DNA from: a virus
Reading direction: 5' to 3' (one strand)
IMG/VR virus record: IMGVR_UViG_3300023178_000009
Location: 99,707 to 163,706 of that record
Length of the DNA stretch: 64,000 nucleotides
Shown: in pieces, positions 15,713-24,158 of the stretch
Numbering within the stretch: position 1 is the stretch's first letter
Layout of the letters: the number at the start of each line of letters is the position of its first letter
Position numbers and translations under genes: made by a program
Notes under the pieces: generated by a model
The model's input: only the letters and a program-made list of their open reading frames with translations
What the model was told of the DNA's origin: nothing
The model's database searches: none

Positions 15713-15715
15713 ATA
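15708..15715 (+). promoter_or_regulatory. Late-promoter-like CATAAATA box
   Basis: CATAAATA at the end of the preceding gene, 32 nt before ATG 15748, with AAGAGGAAAA as ribosome site. Precedes a virion decoration-type gene, which fits late expression. Confidence 0.5.
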
Positions 15716-15747
15716 ACTAACAACCACCTAATTAAGAGGAAAAACAC

Positions 15748-16554
15748 ATGTTGTGGGGAAACAAAGACGATAAAACTTCAACTGGCACGATTGCAATCGA
15801 TGCTGCTGGAGCTGTCACCGGAACTACCACGGCCTTCACAACTGAGGCCCGTGTTGGCGATTACATCGTAGCTGATGCTACCGGAGAGCATTATCTTATC
15901 ACTGCTATTGCTGATAATACAAATGCCACTGTAGTCGCTGGTGTGCCCGGTGCCACTCTTACCGCAGTGACAGCAGGTGCTAACTATTCACTTAACGAAA
16001 AGCCTAAGTCAGTAACTACTGCTGAAACTGCAACATCAACTCATGGCGATCCTGAGTTGGTATTCGGTGTCGATACTGGTGAGCAAGCTGCTGCACGTGC
16101 TAACGGTACTCGTGGTGCTCACGCTGGTTGGGTACGCCGTGTCGAAGGTACAGGCGGTCGCGCCGGTCGAGTTCACGTAGAAACTTTGGTTGCTATGAGC
16201 TCTATTGCTGGTGATGCTACTGATGATACTGAAATCCCTGATTTCGTAATCAATGCACTATCAACTAGTCAAGATCCTGCCGGTGACATTACAGCACCTG
16301 CAGCTGTTGATTTCGTATTAGCCGCAGTAACTACTACGCCAACAGGTGGAACTACTTCAATTCAATGGGAAGAAGATCCAAACACTGGAACATTCGCTCC
16401 GTTGGCGAACGCAGGTGTATATAGTGGCGTAACTACAAATACGCTATCGATTTCTGATTCAACTGGTTTGAATGCTTATAAGTATCGAGCTGTTGTATCG
16501 GTAACCGGTGGCGCCGATGTTACATCTGACGCACTGACACTGACTGTAGTCTAA
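15748..16554 (+). CDS. Virion surface/decoration protein with C-terminal Ig-like domain (268 aa)
   Basis: Two parts. Residues 1-175 contain tandem beta segments and HAGWVRRVEGTGGRAGRVH followed by ETLVAMSSI, a pattern found in small abundant structural proteins of marine T4-like phages. Residues about 185-268 form an Ig-like domain (TPTGGTTSIQWEEDP, NTLSISDSTGLNAYKYRAVV, TSDALTLTVV), as in Hoc-type decoration proteins. Codons are richer in C/G-ending choices than neighbours, and a strong terminator follows, both typical of a highly expressed single-gene unit. Likely displayed on the capsid or tail. Confidence 0.7.
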   Translation: MLWGNKDDKTSTGTIAIDAAGAVTGTTTAFTTEARVGDYIVADATGEHYLITAIADNTNATVVAGVPGATLTAVTAGANYSLNEKPKSVTTAETATSTHGDPELVFGVDTGEQAAARANGTRGAHAGWVRRVEGTGGRAGRVHVETLVAMSSIAGDATDDTEIPDFVINALSTSQDPAGDITAPAAVDFVLAAVTTTPTGGTTSIQWEEDPNTGTFAPLANAGVYSGVTTNTLSISDSTGLNAYKYRAVVSVTGGADVTSDALTLTVV

Positions 16555-16560
16555 TTTAAT

Positions 16561-16578
16561 AGGGGGCTTCGGCCCCCT
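16561..16578 (+). terminator. Hairpin terminator with UUCG loop
   Basis: Perfect 7 bp stem AGGGGGC/GCCCCCT around a TTCG tetraloop, 6 nt after the stop of the decoration gene. The following TTAAGTTGTATT is only moderately T-rich. Same hairpin type as at 38995. Confidence 0.8.
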
Positions 16579-16589
16579 TAAGTTGTATT

Positions 16590-16979
16590 ATGACACCATT
16601 GACTGAGCAGAACTTTTTAATATATGCAGCGGCAAACTATACGAATACTTGTTATGATACCGAGGAATTTTTTGACGATCTTAAAAGATTTAAATATCTA
16701 AAAAGACTGTTTTCTCGATATCAAGAGCGAGGTGAGTTAAAAGAGAGATTGATATTAAATCATATCATCACTCTTTATAATGTATTTAAGCCAGATGCCG
16801 CAACAAGAATGTTGTTCTATCGTATTGATGAACGACACTGGAGAATACTAAAAACATTTCTTTTGTTTTTACAGTATATGCCAGATTTGGTGCAAGATTT
16901 AGAATATGAAGGTAATCACGTGAGATCAGAATTTATCTCTGTTGATTTGGATATAGCTGCAATTCTAAGGAAGATATAA
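16590..16979 (+). CDS. Conserved phage protein, DUF7207-like (129 aa)
   Basis: All-helical protein with NYTNTCYDTEEFFDDLKRFK, YLKRLFSRY, LKERLILNHIITLYNVF and RMLFYRID; this pattern is conserved among T4-like marine phages (DUF7207 from memory) with unknown function. Begins 12 nt after the terminator; TAATG coupling to the next gene. Probably middle or late assembly factor, by neighbourhood only. Confidence 0.7.
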   Translation: MTPLTEQNFLIYAAANYTNTCYDTEEFFDDLKRFKYLKRLFSRYQERGELKERLILNHIITLYNVFKPDAATRMLFYRIDERHWRILKTFLLFLQYMPDLVQDLEYEGNHVRSEFISVDLDIAAILRKI

Positions 16980-17494
16980 TGGCCAAAGGCGTCATTGACA
17001 TAGCACTTATATACAGCTTCCTGAAGAGGCTCGTAACACCGTTTGAGAAATGGGATGCCTATAGATTAGGCATGATCAATAAAGATGGACAGGTAATTAT
17101 ACCAAAAGATCAAAGAACGCCTGAACAAGATAGATCATGGGGTTATTTTGATCGATTGGTTGCTAACCTTAAAAAATTACTTGCCAAAGTTCCGTTTGGC
17201 AAGTCGCGTATCGCTTCATTCGCTGCAGCTTTATTGTTGCTAAAAGAAGAAAATATAGATCCAGATGACATGGATTTATTGCAGGAAAGATTGGACTTCT
17301 ATATGACTGAGGTAGATCTACTTATAGAAGAAGCTCCGACTATGTCTGCTGGTGGAGGTTCCATTGCAGGAATTGGCATTGGACCGGATGGTGAACCCGG
17401 TATTACAAGACGTAAACGTAAAACTAAAATGTTGACGCGTAACTATATTGAAGTAAACGGTCAACGTAAAAGACTTACAAAGGAGTATAAATGA
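16979..17494 (+). CDS. Conserved T4-like phage hypothetical protein (171 aa)
   Basis: Starts MAKGVIDIALIYSFLKRLVT followed by PFEKWDAYRLGMINKDG and SWGYFDRLVANLKKLLAKV, then KSRIASFAAALLLLKEE. This helical module occurs in many T4-like phages, usually unnamed. The C-terminal third has a Gly-rich segment (SAGGGSIAGIGIG) and a basic tail (RRKRKTKM). The N-terminus may associate with membranes or other helices. Function unknown. Confidence 0.65.
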   Translation: MAKGVIDIALIYSFLKRLVTPFEKWDAYRLGMINKDGQVIIPKDQRTPEQDRSWGYFDRLVANLKKLLAKVPFGKSRIASFAAALLLLKEENIDPDDMDLLQERLDFYMTEVDLLIEEAPTMSAGGGSIAGIGIGPDGEPGITRRKRKTKMLTRNYIEVNGQRKRLTKEYK

Positions 17495-17784
17495 TGGCAT
17501 CGCCTGAGCACGATGATCAGAATCGACGATTAGACAGAATCGAAACAAAAATTGATCAACTATCAGAAGCTATGATTTCCTTGGCCCGCGCGGAAGAGAA
17601 ACTTATAGGCATGGAAAAGAACCAACATATTGCCTATGACAGACTCAACAGACACTCAGAAAAGATTGATGAATTAGATGGTACCATCAAACAAATGCAC
17701 ACTCGGCAGGAAGTAATGATGAAGTTTATGTGGCTCATTACTACTGCTGTAGCAGGCACGTTGGGGTCTTATTTCTTTCTTTAG
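17491..17784 (+). CDS. Coiled-coil protein with C-terminal membrane anchor (97 aa)
   Basis: Residues 10-70 have heptads typical of a coiled coil (RLDRIETKIDQLSEAMISL), and residues 77-96 (MWLITTAVAGTLGSYFFL) form a tail-anchor transmembrane helix. The plan is that of XhlA/haemolysin-like phage proteins, which act with holins in some phages; homology is not demonstrated. Start overlaps the previous stop (ATGA). Last gene before the primase promoter. Confidence 0.6.
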   Translation: MMASPEHDDQNRRLDRIETKIDQLSEAMISLARAEEKLIGMEKNQHIAYDRLNRHSEKIDELDGTIKQMHTRQEVMMKFMWLITTAVAGTLGSYFFL

Positions 17785-17786
17785 CA

Positions 17787-17816
17787 TTTACTTTTTGTAG
17801 CATTCGGCGGTATAAT
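17787..17816 (+). promoter_or_regulatory. Candidate promoter (TTTACT-18-TATAAT)
   Basis: -35-like TTTACT at 17787-17792 and consensus -10 TATAAT at 17811-17816, spacer 18 bp, 32 nt before primase ATG 17849. The -10 differs from the TAGAAT used by the other early sites. Confidence 0.6.
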
Positions 17817-17848
17817 ACTATTGTGTCAACAATAGAGTTTATAATATT

Positions 17849-18850
17849 ATGTGGCTTGAACAAAAATATATTGGATTAGTTTCCAATAGACTCGAGCTCT
17901 TCAAAAGAACAAAGAAGAACGAGTATAACTTCCGTTGTCCTATCTGTGGTGACTCACGTAAATCAAAATACAAAGCTCGCGGTCATCTTTTTCCTAAAGA
18001 TAAAGGTGGGTATTTGTTTCATTGTTTCAATTGTGGTGTAACACTCGGCCTTGAGAAATTTCTTGAACAAATCGATCCTATTGTACATCAAGAATTTATT
18101 AAAGAAAAAATAATTGAAAAGATGGGTGATAGGCCAAAGACAGACGTCGAGATCTTCGCTGATAAAATGAAACCGCCTACTTTTATTAAATCAACACCAT
18201 TAAAGAAGCTGAAGAAGATATCACAACTCAAGTGGAACCATCCTGCAAAACGATATATCGATCGTCGTAAAATTCCAACACCATATCAGGCAAAACTATT
18301 TTATTGTCCACGATTTAAAGAATGGACGAATACAATACTTCCCGGTAAGTTTCCTGATACAGAATGGGATGAACCTCGATTGATTATTCCGTTTATCGAT
18401 GCCGATGGCAATCTATTTGGTTATCAAGGTCGATCGTTTCGTAAAGAAGGTATACGATATATTACGATCATGATCGATGAGAAGCAACCAAAAATATTTG
18501 GTCTAGATACATGTGATCGATCAAAACCACATTATATTTTCGAAGGTCCAATCGACTCCATGTTTGTTCCTAATTCCATTGCAATGGCAGGTGGTAGTAT
18601 TAAATATGAATGGACAAATGAACATTCTATCTTTGTATTTGATAATGAACCTCGTAGCCCAGAGACATGTGCCAAGATTGAGAAAATCATAAGTAAAGGA
18701 TACGAAGTAGTAATTTTTCCTGAGACGGTAAAGGAAAAAGATATTAACGATATGTTCCTCAATGGGGTGTCAATAGAAGACGTTTTGAGGTATAATATCT
18801 CTAGTGGTTTGGAAGCTAAATTACTATTCACAGCATGGAGAAAAACATGA
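17849..18850 (+). CDS. 61: DNA primase, T4 gp61 family (333 aa)
   Basis: Makes RNA primers for lagging-strand synthesis as part of the primosome with gp41. N-terminal zinc domain with Cys30, Cys33 (RCPICGDS) and Cys59, Cys62 (HCFNCG). A toprim-like core contains LIIPFIDADGNLFGYQGR, IFEGPIDSM and IFVFDNEP, the acidic residues of the catalytic site. Length is close to T4 gp61 (342). Start ATG follows a short leader from the promoter at 17787. Ends with ATGA overlap. Confidence 0.9.
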   Translation: MWLEQKYIGLVSNRLELFKRTKKNEYNFRCPICGDSRKSKYKARGHLFPKDKGGYLFHCFNCGVTLGLEKFLEQIDPIVHQEFIKEKIIEKMGDRPKTDVEIFADKMKPPTFIKSTPLKKLKKISQLKWNHPAKRYIDRRKIPTPYQAKLFYCPRFKEWTNTILPGKFPDTEWDEPRLIIPFIDADGNLFGYQGRSFRKEGIRYITIMIDEKQPKIFGLDTCDRSKPHYIFEGPIDSMFVPNSIAMAGGSIKYEWTNEHSIFVFDNEPRSPETCAKIEKIISKGYEVVIFPETVKEKDINDMFLNGVSIEDVLRYNISSGLEAKLLFTAWRKT

Positions 18851-19008
18851 GTGATCTAGAAAAAGATATGAAGGTAAATTTAATTATTGAAGAATATCGC
18901 GAAGGTAAATATTCTAAAGAATTAGTTGAGCGTGAACTAAGATTGATGGGTATGGATCGTTTCGAAATTCAAAAAGCAATAGGTGAAGTGGTGCAACTCA
19001 ATGGCTGA
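18847..19008 (+). CDS. Small hypothetical helical protein (53 aa)
   Basis: ATG overlaps the primase stop. MSDLEKDMKVNLIIEEYREG... is helical with a pattern KYSKELVERELRLMGMDR that resembles a short SHOCT-like or three-helix module, without a firm match. Overlaps the next ATG (19001) by 8 nt. Confidence 0.6.
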   Translation: MSDLEKDMKVNLIIEEYREGKYSKELVERELRLMGMDRFEIQKAIGEVVQLNG

Positions 19009-19231
19009 ATTACATTTAAGTGATTATTGGAATGAGACAAAAACACGACGCGCATCAATATCTCGCGACGAATATCATTATATTGTTCGCATGGAAGCCA
19101 GACATTATGGTATGATGAAACATTATCATACCGAACTTTTAGATAAAAATCTGCGATACGCCGAGGACTGTGCTGAAAATTTTGTACATGCAATTGGTAG
19201 TTTTCAGCATTTAGATTGGCCCGATCATTAA
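19001..19231 (+). CDS. Hypothetical protein (76 aa)
   Basis: ATG 19001; an in-frame upstream ATG at 18983 would overlap the previous gene further. Product MAELHLSDYWNETKTRRASI is a predicted helical, histidine-rich protein (Y-H-Y, RHYGMMKHYHTE, QHLDWPDH) with one cysteine. Location in the primase operon suggests a middle-period role. Family not recognised. Confidence 0.55.
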   Translation: MAELHLSDYWNETKTRRASISRDEYHYIVRMEARHYGMMKHYHTELLDKNLRYAEDCAENFVHAIGSFQHLDWPDH

Positions 19232-19239
19232 GGAAAAAA

Positions 19240-19449
19240 ATGGATAGCACAACACATACCCTAGTTTCGCTAGGGCTCTTAGGCATTGCCTATTACACAG
19301 GATACAGAATAGGTGGTGCAGAAGCATTTGGTGCTGGTTTTAGAGAAGGCGCGGAGAGTGCCATAGATAAGATCATGGCTTCACTCAAGACAGAGTTTGG
19401 TTTAAATATTTTTTATGATGTAAAAACAGGAGAAAAAGATGAGAATTGA
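19240..19449 (+). CDS. Small membrane-associated protein (69 aa)
   Basis: ATG 19240 follows AAGGAAAAAA. One hydrophobic, Gly-rich segment (THTLVSLGLLGIAYYTGYRI, residues 5-24) is followed by glycine/alanine-rich GGAEAFGAGFREGAE, possibly a membrane helix hairpin, then a soluble tail. Overlaps the next gene by 11 nt. Unknown function. Confidence 0.55.
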   Translation: MDSTTHTLVSLGLLGIAYYTGYRIGGAEAFGAGFREGAESAIDKIMASLKTEFGLNIFYDVKTGEKDEN

Positions 19450-19681
19450 TTTAGTCGACGCCCTTATTAGGCGTTATGAAGGTGAATTGTTAGCTGCACA
19501 AGCTAACGTTCGAACCTACGTAGAAAATCCCGTAGGCATTGGTGAACATCCGGATCTCGTCGATGCCATGCATGAACAAATGCAAAAAATAGCTGAAGCT
19601 CATGAATTACTTAATGTGTCGCGCGCTGTACGAGCCAGCTTAGTTCCTACCGAAGAACCCGGCGCGCCGAGCGATGTATAG
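19439..19681 (+). CDS. Hypothetical helical protein (80 aa)
   Basis: Two long helices (LVDALIRRYEGELLAAQANV and DLVDAMHEQMQKIAEAHELL) separated by a turn containing NPVGIGEHPD. No cysteine or membrane span. Overlaps SNase by 8 nt. This helical hairpin type is frequent in T4-like phage replication regions but unnamed. Confidence 0.6.
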   Translation: MRIDLVDALIRRYEGELLAAQANVRTYVENPVGIGEHPDLVDAMHEQMQKIAEAHELLNVSRAVRASLVPTEEPGAPSDV

Positions 19682-20111
19682 GTATAAGTGCGTCGTAAAA
19701 AGAGTCGTAGACGGCGACACAGTAGATGTAGATATCGACCTTGGATTTGGCATTTGGCAACATGGTGAACGTGTAAGAATTCACGGTATCGATACACCAG
19801 AATCGCGCACACGCGATAAAGTAGAAAAGAAGTACGGTTTACTAGCAAAGAAGTTTGTGCAATCATATCTAAAAGTCGGTAGTTCACAAACACTTGTAAC
19901 AGAAAAACCCGGCGATGATGCGAAGGGTAAGTTCGGTCGTATTCTCGGTAAGTTTGAGGTTTACGATGAAGTCACTGACAGTTATATGTTCTTAGGACAA
20001 ATCATGATTAGAGAAGGACATGCTGTTGAATATTTTGGCCAAAGTAAAGATGACATTCAAGAAGCACACTTGGCGAATCGAATCAAGCTACAAGAATCTG
20101 GACAAATTTAA
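19674..20111 (+). CDS. Staphylococcal nuclease-like (SNase/TNase) protein (145 aa)
   Basis: OB-fold Ca-dependent nuclease family. Motifs: VVKRVVDGDTVDVD (7-20, with the conserved D-G-D-T), RVRIHGIDTPE (33-43, catalytic Arg and Glu), and KGKFGRILG, equivalent to the second-Arg region (xYGRxLA). No signal peptide, so it acts in the cytoplasm, perhaps in host DNA breakdown that supplies nucleotides for the adjacent ribonucleotide reductase genes. Ends one base before nrdA. Confidence 0.85.
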   Translation: MYRYKCVVKRVVDGDTVDVDIDLGFGIWQHGERVRIHGIDTPESRTRDKVEKKYGLLAKKFVQSYLKVGSSQTLVTEKPGDDAKGKFGRILGKFEVYDEVTDSYMFLGQIMIREGHAVEYFGQSKDDIQEAHLANRIKLQESGQI

Positions 20112-22403
20112 ATGGAAATTTTTGTAACCAAAAGGAACGGTGATAAAGAGCTATTAGATCTAGACAAGTTTCATAAAGTTGCATCGTTTGCGTGTGAAGG
20201 TTTAAACGGTGTATCCGCATCAGATCTAGAAATTAAAACTCATATTCAGTTCTACAATAATATAAAAACACTTGATGTCCAAGAGACATTGATTAAGGCT
20301 GCCGCTGATCTTATCACAGAAGATGCACCGAACTACCAATATGTCGCCGGTCGTTTGATCAACTATGGTCTACGAAAAGAAGTATATGGCGATTTTCAAC
20401 CTATTTCTCTCGTACAACACGTTATTAATTGTGTAGGTGAAGGTGTATATGATGGTGTATTGATGGAGAAATATAGTCGCGAGGATATCGAGACACTCGA
20501 TGGTTATATCAATCATGATCGTGATTTTCTTTTGACATATGCAGCAATGGAACAGATGCGAGGTAAGTATCTGGTCAAAAACCGTGTCACTGGAAAAATC
20601 TATGAGACACCACAAATGGCGAATATGTGTATCGCCATGACTCTCTTCGCAAATTACGGTGAAGATAGACTTAAATGGGTAAAAGACCTATATGATGCAC
20701 TGAGTAACTTCGATATTAGTCTACCTACCCCAATTATGGCGGGAGTACGGACGCCTCAACGACAGTTCTCATCATGCGTACTTATTGAGACTGATGACTC
20801 ACTGGACTCTATCAATGCAACAGCATCAGCAATCGTCAAATACGTATCTCAAAAAGCAGGAATCGGTATTGGGGCCGGTCGCATTCGGGCTCTGGGCAGT
20901 CCTATTCGCGACGGCGATACTAGTCATACTGGTGTTATCCCTTTCTATAAGTATTTTCAAAGCGCTGTCAAATCTTGTTCACAAGGCGGTGTACGCGGTG
21001 GTGCCGCAACACTATATTATCCAATTTGGCATTATGAAATTGAAGATATGCTCGTTCTTAAAAATAACAAAGGAACAGAAGACAACCGAGTAAGACACAT
21101 GGATTATGGTGTGCAATTCAATCAGGTAATGTACGAGCGGCTGATTCGAAATGAGAACATCACACTCTTCTCACCTCATGATTGTAAAGATCTATACGAG
21201 GCATTCTTTGTAGACGTAGATAAATTTCGTGAGCTCTACGAAAAGTACGAGCGTAAGACATCGATTAGGAAAAAAACAATTAGTGCCCGTGAGTTGTTTT
21301 CTGCATTTATGCAAGAACGAAAGGATACTGGACGTATCTATTTGATGAATGTTGATAACGCTAATGATCATGGTGCGTTCCAAAAAATTAAAGCACCTAT
21401 TCGTCAATCTAATTTGTGTTGTGAAATTAACCTGCCGACAAAACCGTTAACAGACATCAACGATCCCATGGGTGAGATTTCATTGTGTACTTTAGCTGCC
21501 ATCAACTGGGGAAGTATTCGTAAACCTGCTGACTTTGAGAAGCCCTGTACCCTAGCCGTACGTGCACTTGATGCATTGCTAGATTATCAAGATTATCCAG
21601 TATTGGCGGCTCGTAAAGGCACAGAAAATCGACGGCCGTTAGGAATTGGCATTATTAACTTTGCACACTGGCTAGCGAAGAATGATACTAACTATCAGGA
21701 TCCTAATCTCGAACTCATTCATGAATATGCAGAAGCATGGTCATATTATTTGATTCAGGCATCAGCTGATCTCGCAGTTGAAAAACATGCATGTTTTCTC
21801 TCAAATCAAACAAACTATCATGAAGGTGTTCTTCCAATCGACACATATAAGAAAACAGTGGATGAGTTGGTTGCACCTGAATATAAGATGGACTGGGATG
21901 GTCTACGCGCGCAACTCGAGAACTTTGGAATTCGAAACTCAACATTGATGGCACTTATGCCGGCTGAAACATCAGCACAAATTAGTAACAGTACAAATGG
22001 TATTGAGCCACCGCGCTCTCTTATCTCTATTAAGCAATCGAAAGACGGCATATTGAAGCAGGTTGTTCCTAGCATTCAACGATTAAAGAATAAGTACGAC
22101 TTATTGTGGGATCAGAAATCACCTGAAGGTTATCTCAAGATTATGGCTGTATTACAAAAGTTTATTGATCAAGGTATTTCAGTCAATACTTCATATAATC
22201 CTTTACATTACGATGAAGAGAAGATACCATTATCTGTAATGATGCAACATATGTTGATGTTCTATAAGTATGGTGGAAAGCAATTGTATTATAACAACAC
22301 ATATGATGGTGCTGGAGAAATAGAAGAAGTACCACCTGTGCCTGAAGCAGAAGGCGCAGTATGTGATTTAAGTGATCCGGACTGTGATGCATGCAAAATC
22401 TAA
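20112..22403 (+). CDS. nrdA: Ribonucleotide reductase class Ia, alpha subunit (763 aa)
   Basis: Reduces NDPs to dNDPs with NrdB. A shortened N-terminal ATP-cone (VTKRNGDKELLDLDKFHKVA) is present. Active-site parts: FSSCVLIETDD (first redox Cys), SNLCCEINLP (catalytic Cys and Glu) and ALMPAETSAQISNSTNGIEP (phosphate loop). The C-terminal redox tail is C-D-L-S-D-P-D-C-D-A-C-K-I. Length agrees with T4 and E. coli NrdA. A 222-residue methyltransferase gene sits between nrdA and nrdB, overlapping the nrdA end by 13 nt. Glutaredoxin at 26315 may be the reductant. Confidence 0.97.
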   Translation: MEIFVTKRNGDKELLDLDKFHKVASFACEGLNGVSASDLEIKTHIQFYNNIKTLDVQETLIKAAADLITEDAPNYQYVAGRLINYGLRKEVYGDFQPISLVQHVINCVGEGVYDGVLMEKYSREDIETLDGYINHDRDFLLTYAAMEQMRGKYLVKNRVTGKIYETPQMANMCIAMTLFANYGEDRLKWVKDLYDALSNFDISLPTPIMAGVRTPQRQFSSCVLIETDDSLDSINATASAIVKYVSQKAGIGIGAGRIRALGSPIRDGDTSHTGVIPFYKYFQSAVKSCSQGGVRGGAATLYYPIWHYEIEDMLVLKNNKGTEDNRVRHMDYGVQFNQVMYERLIRNENITLFSPHDCKDLYEAFFVDVDKFRELYEKYERKTSIRKKTISARELFSAFMQERKDTGRIYLMNVDNANDHGAFQKIKAPIRQSNLCCEINLPTKPLTDINDPMGEISLCTLAAINWGSIRKPADFEKPCTLAVRALDALLDYQDYPVLAARKGTENRRPLGIGIINFAHWLAKNDTNYQDPNLELIHEYAEAWSYYLIQASADLAVEKHACFLSNQTNYHEGVLPIDTYKKTVDELVAPEYKMDWDGLRAQLENFGIRNSTLMALMPAETSAQISNSTNGIEPPRSLISIKQSKDGILKQVVPSIQRLKNKYDLLWDQKSPEGYLKIMAVLQKFIDQGISVNTSYNPLHYDEEKIPLSVMMQHMLMFYKYGGKQLYYNNTYDGAGEIEEVPPVPEAEGAVCDLSDPDCDACKI

Positions 22404-23059
22404 TACATTACAGAAAGTTTAGTGAAGTGCCTGATGAAAAAGACTGGACTGCCGATGAATATGAAGGTATTGATGGATTATTTTGGCTAATAAATGATAG
22501 TGGTGCATGGACCGGTCCTCTTAAAAATTGGCGTGAAGACTCGAAAGATTTTATGAGTCAAGTGAAAAACTTTGATGTTGTGATATGTGCTGGAGGAAAC
22601 TGCGGTATGTATCCTCGTTTCTATGCAAACTATTTTAAAAAGGTTTATTCATGGGAACCAGATCCGGATAATTATAAATGTTTACAAATGAATTGTGATA
22701 GTGAACAATTTGAATTATTTAATGGCGCTATCAGCAATACAACAGATAAAATCTATAAATTGTACAATAATAATAAGAAGAATGTAGGTACACATAGATT
22801 ACAGAAAGACGTCAAAAATGCCAATGTAGAAATGTATAGAATAGATGACTTAAATTTAGAAAAGATTGATCTTATACATTTAGATATTGAAGGACATGAA
22901 CCAATGGCCATTGAAGGTGCAAAAGAAACAATCAAAAAACACCATCCAGTTATTATTACAGAAAAAGCTAAGGGTCATCATCTTTTAATTGAACTTGGTT
23001 ATAAAGAATTTAAAAAATTAACAATGGATACAATTTACATATACGAAGGTAATTCATGA
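22391..23059 (+). CDS. FkbM-like SAM methyltransferase (222 aa)
   Basis: Rossmann methyltransferase: VVICAGGNCGMYPRFYANYF (SAM-binding loop, with C-A-G-G-N-C-G instead of D-x-G-x-x-G), VYSWEPDPDNYKCLQMN (acidic strand 2 residue), EMYRIDDLNLEKIDLIHLDIEGHEPMAIEG, the diagnostic FkbM strand, then HHPVIITE. Typical targets are sugar or small-molecule hydroxyls. It is inserted between nrdA and nrdB with overlaps on both sides (13 and 4 nt), and is more AT-rich than either. Role in modification of glycans or nucleotides is open. Confidence 0.85.
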   Translation: MQNLIHYRKFSEVPDEKDWTADEYEGIDGLFWLINDSGAWTGPLKNWREDSKDFMSQVKNFDVVICAGGNCGMYPRFYANYFKKVYSWEPDPDNYKCLQMNCDSEQFELFNGAISNTTDKIYKLYNNNKKNVGTHRLQKDVKNANVEMYRIDDLNLEKIDLIHLDIEGHEPMAIEGAKETIKKHHPVIITEKAKGHHLLIELGYKEFKKLTMDTIYIYEGNS

Positions 23060-24147
23060 GTGTATTTCACACTAAAAATATTGACACAACAGCACAGCCT
23101 GCATTTTTCGGAGCAGGCGTAAACATTGCTCGTTATGACAAACAACGTTATAGCATATTTGAGAAAATGACTGATAAGCAACTTGGTTTCTTTTGGCGAC
23201 CAGAAGAAGTTGATATCGCACGTGATAGTAAAGATTTTAAAGCTTTATCAGAACAAGAACAACATATCTTTACTAGTAATCTTAAACGACAAATTCTGCT
23301 TGACTCGGTACAAGGCCGCGGCCCTGTTGAAGCCTTTCTCCCGATTTGCTCTCTGCCTGAGCTAGAAAACTGGTTGGTCACTTGGTCATTCTTTGAGACT
23401 ATTCATTCTCGTTCGTATACACATATAATTCGTAATGTATATAATGATCCTAGTAAAGTGTTTGATGAGATGCTTGATATTAAAGAGATTGTGGACTGCG
23501 CTGGTTCTATTTCGAAATATTATGATGATCTAATTTCATATAATAATGATACAGAGAATCTAAAGAAGAGAATTAAATATGATCAATATAAACATAAGAA
23601 GTTATTGTGGTTAGCGATCAATGCAGTTAATGCGCTTGAAGGGATTAGATTTTATGTTTCGTTTGCGTGCTCGTGGGCATTTGCTGAATTAAAGAAGATG
23701 GAAGGCAACGCGAAGATTATTAAGTTCATTGCACGTGATGAAAATGTGCATATGGCTTCAACTCAACAACTTATAAAGATTCTACCAAAAGAAGACGAAG
23801 ATTTTAAAAAGATTGCTACAGAATGTGAAGACGAAGTTCGTCAAATTTTTAAAGATGTTATCGATCAAGAAAAAGCATGGGCTAAGTATCTGTTTAAAGA
23901 TGCGTCGATGATTGGTTTGAATGACGAGCTTCTATGCAATTATATTGATTGGTTAGGCAATAAGAGATTGTATGCAATTGGCCTCTCAAATGAACGTGGT
24001 GGTTCTGATCCATTACCGTGGACACAGAAATGGATCTCAGGTGCTGAAGTGCAAGTTGCTCCACAAGAGACCGAAATTACATCATATATAATTGGTGGTA
24101 TAAAAAAAGATATCGACGATGATACCTTTAAAGATTTTAAATTATAG
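23056..24147 (+). CDS. nrdB: Ribonucleotide reductase class Ia, beta subunit (363 aa)
   Basis: Di-iron, tyrosyl-radical subunit. Visible metal-ligand helices: SFFETIHSRSYTHI (Glu and His), ALEGIRFYVSFACSW (Glu plus radical-transfer environment) and ARDENVHMAST (Glu and His). The C-terminal tail DDDTFKDFKL should dock into NrdA. Length near that of E. coli and T4 NrdB. ATG overlaps the methyltransferase stop by ATGA. Iron demand of this enzyme is relevant to the phage iscU. Confidence 0.97.
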   Translation: MSVFHTKNIDTTAQPAFFGAGVNIARYDKQRYSIFEKMTDKQLGFFWRPEEVDIARDSKDFKALSEQEQHIFTSNLKRQILLDSVQGRGPVEAFLPICSLPELENWLVTWSFFETIHSRSYTHIIRNVYNDPSKVFDEMLDIKEIVDCAGSISKYYDDLISYNNDTENLKKRIKYDQYKHKKLLWLAINAVNALEGIRFYVSFACSWAFAELKKMEGNAKIIKFIARDENVHMASTQQLIKILPKEDEDFKKIATECEDEVRQIFKDVIDQEKAWAKYLFKDASMIGLNDELLCNYIDWLGNKRLYAIGLSNERGGSDPLPWTQKWISGAEVQVAPQETEITSYIIGGIKKDIDDDTFKDFKL

Positions 24148-24158
24148 GAATAAAAAAA

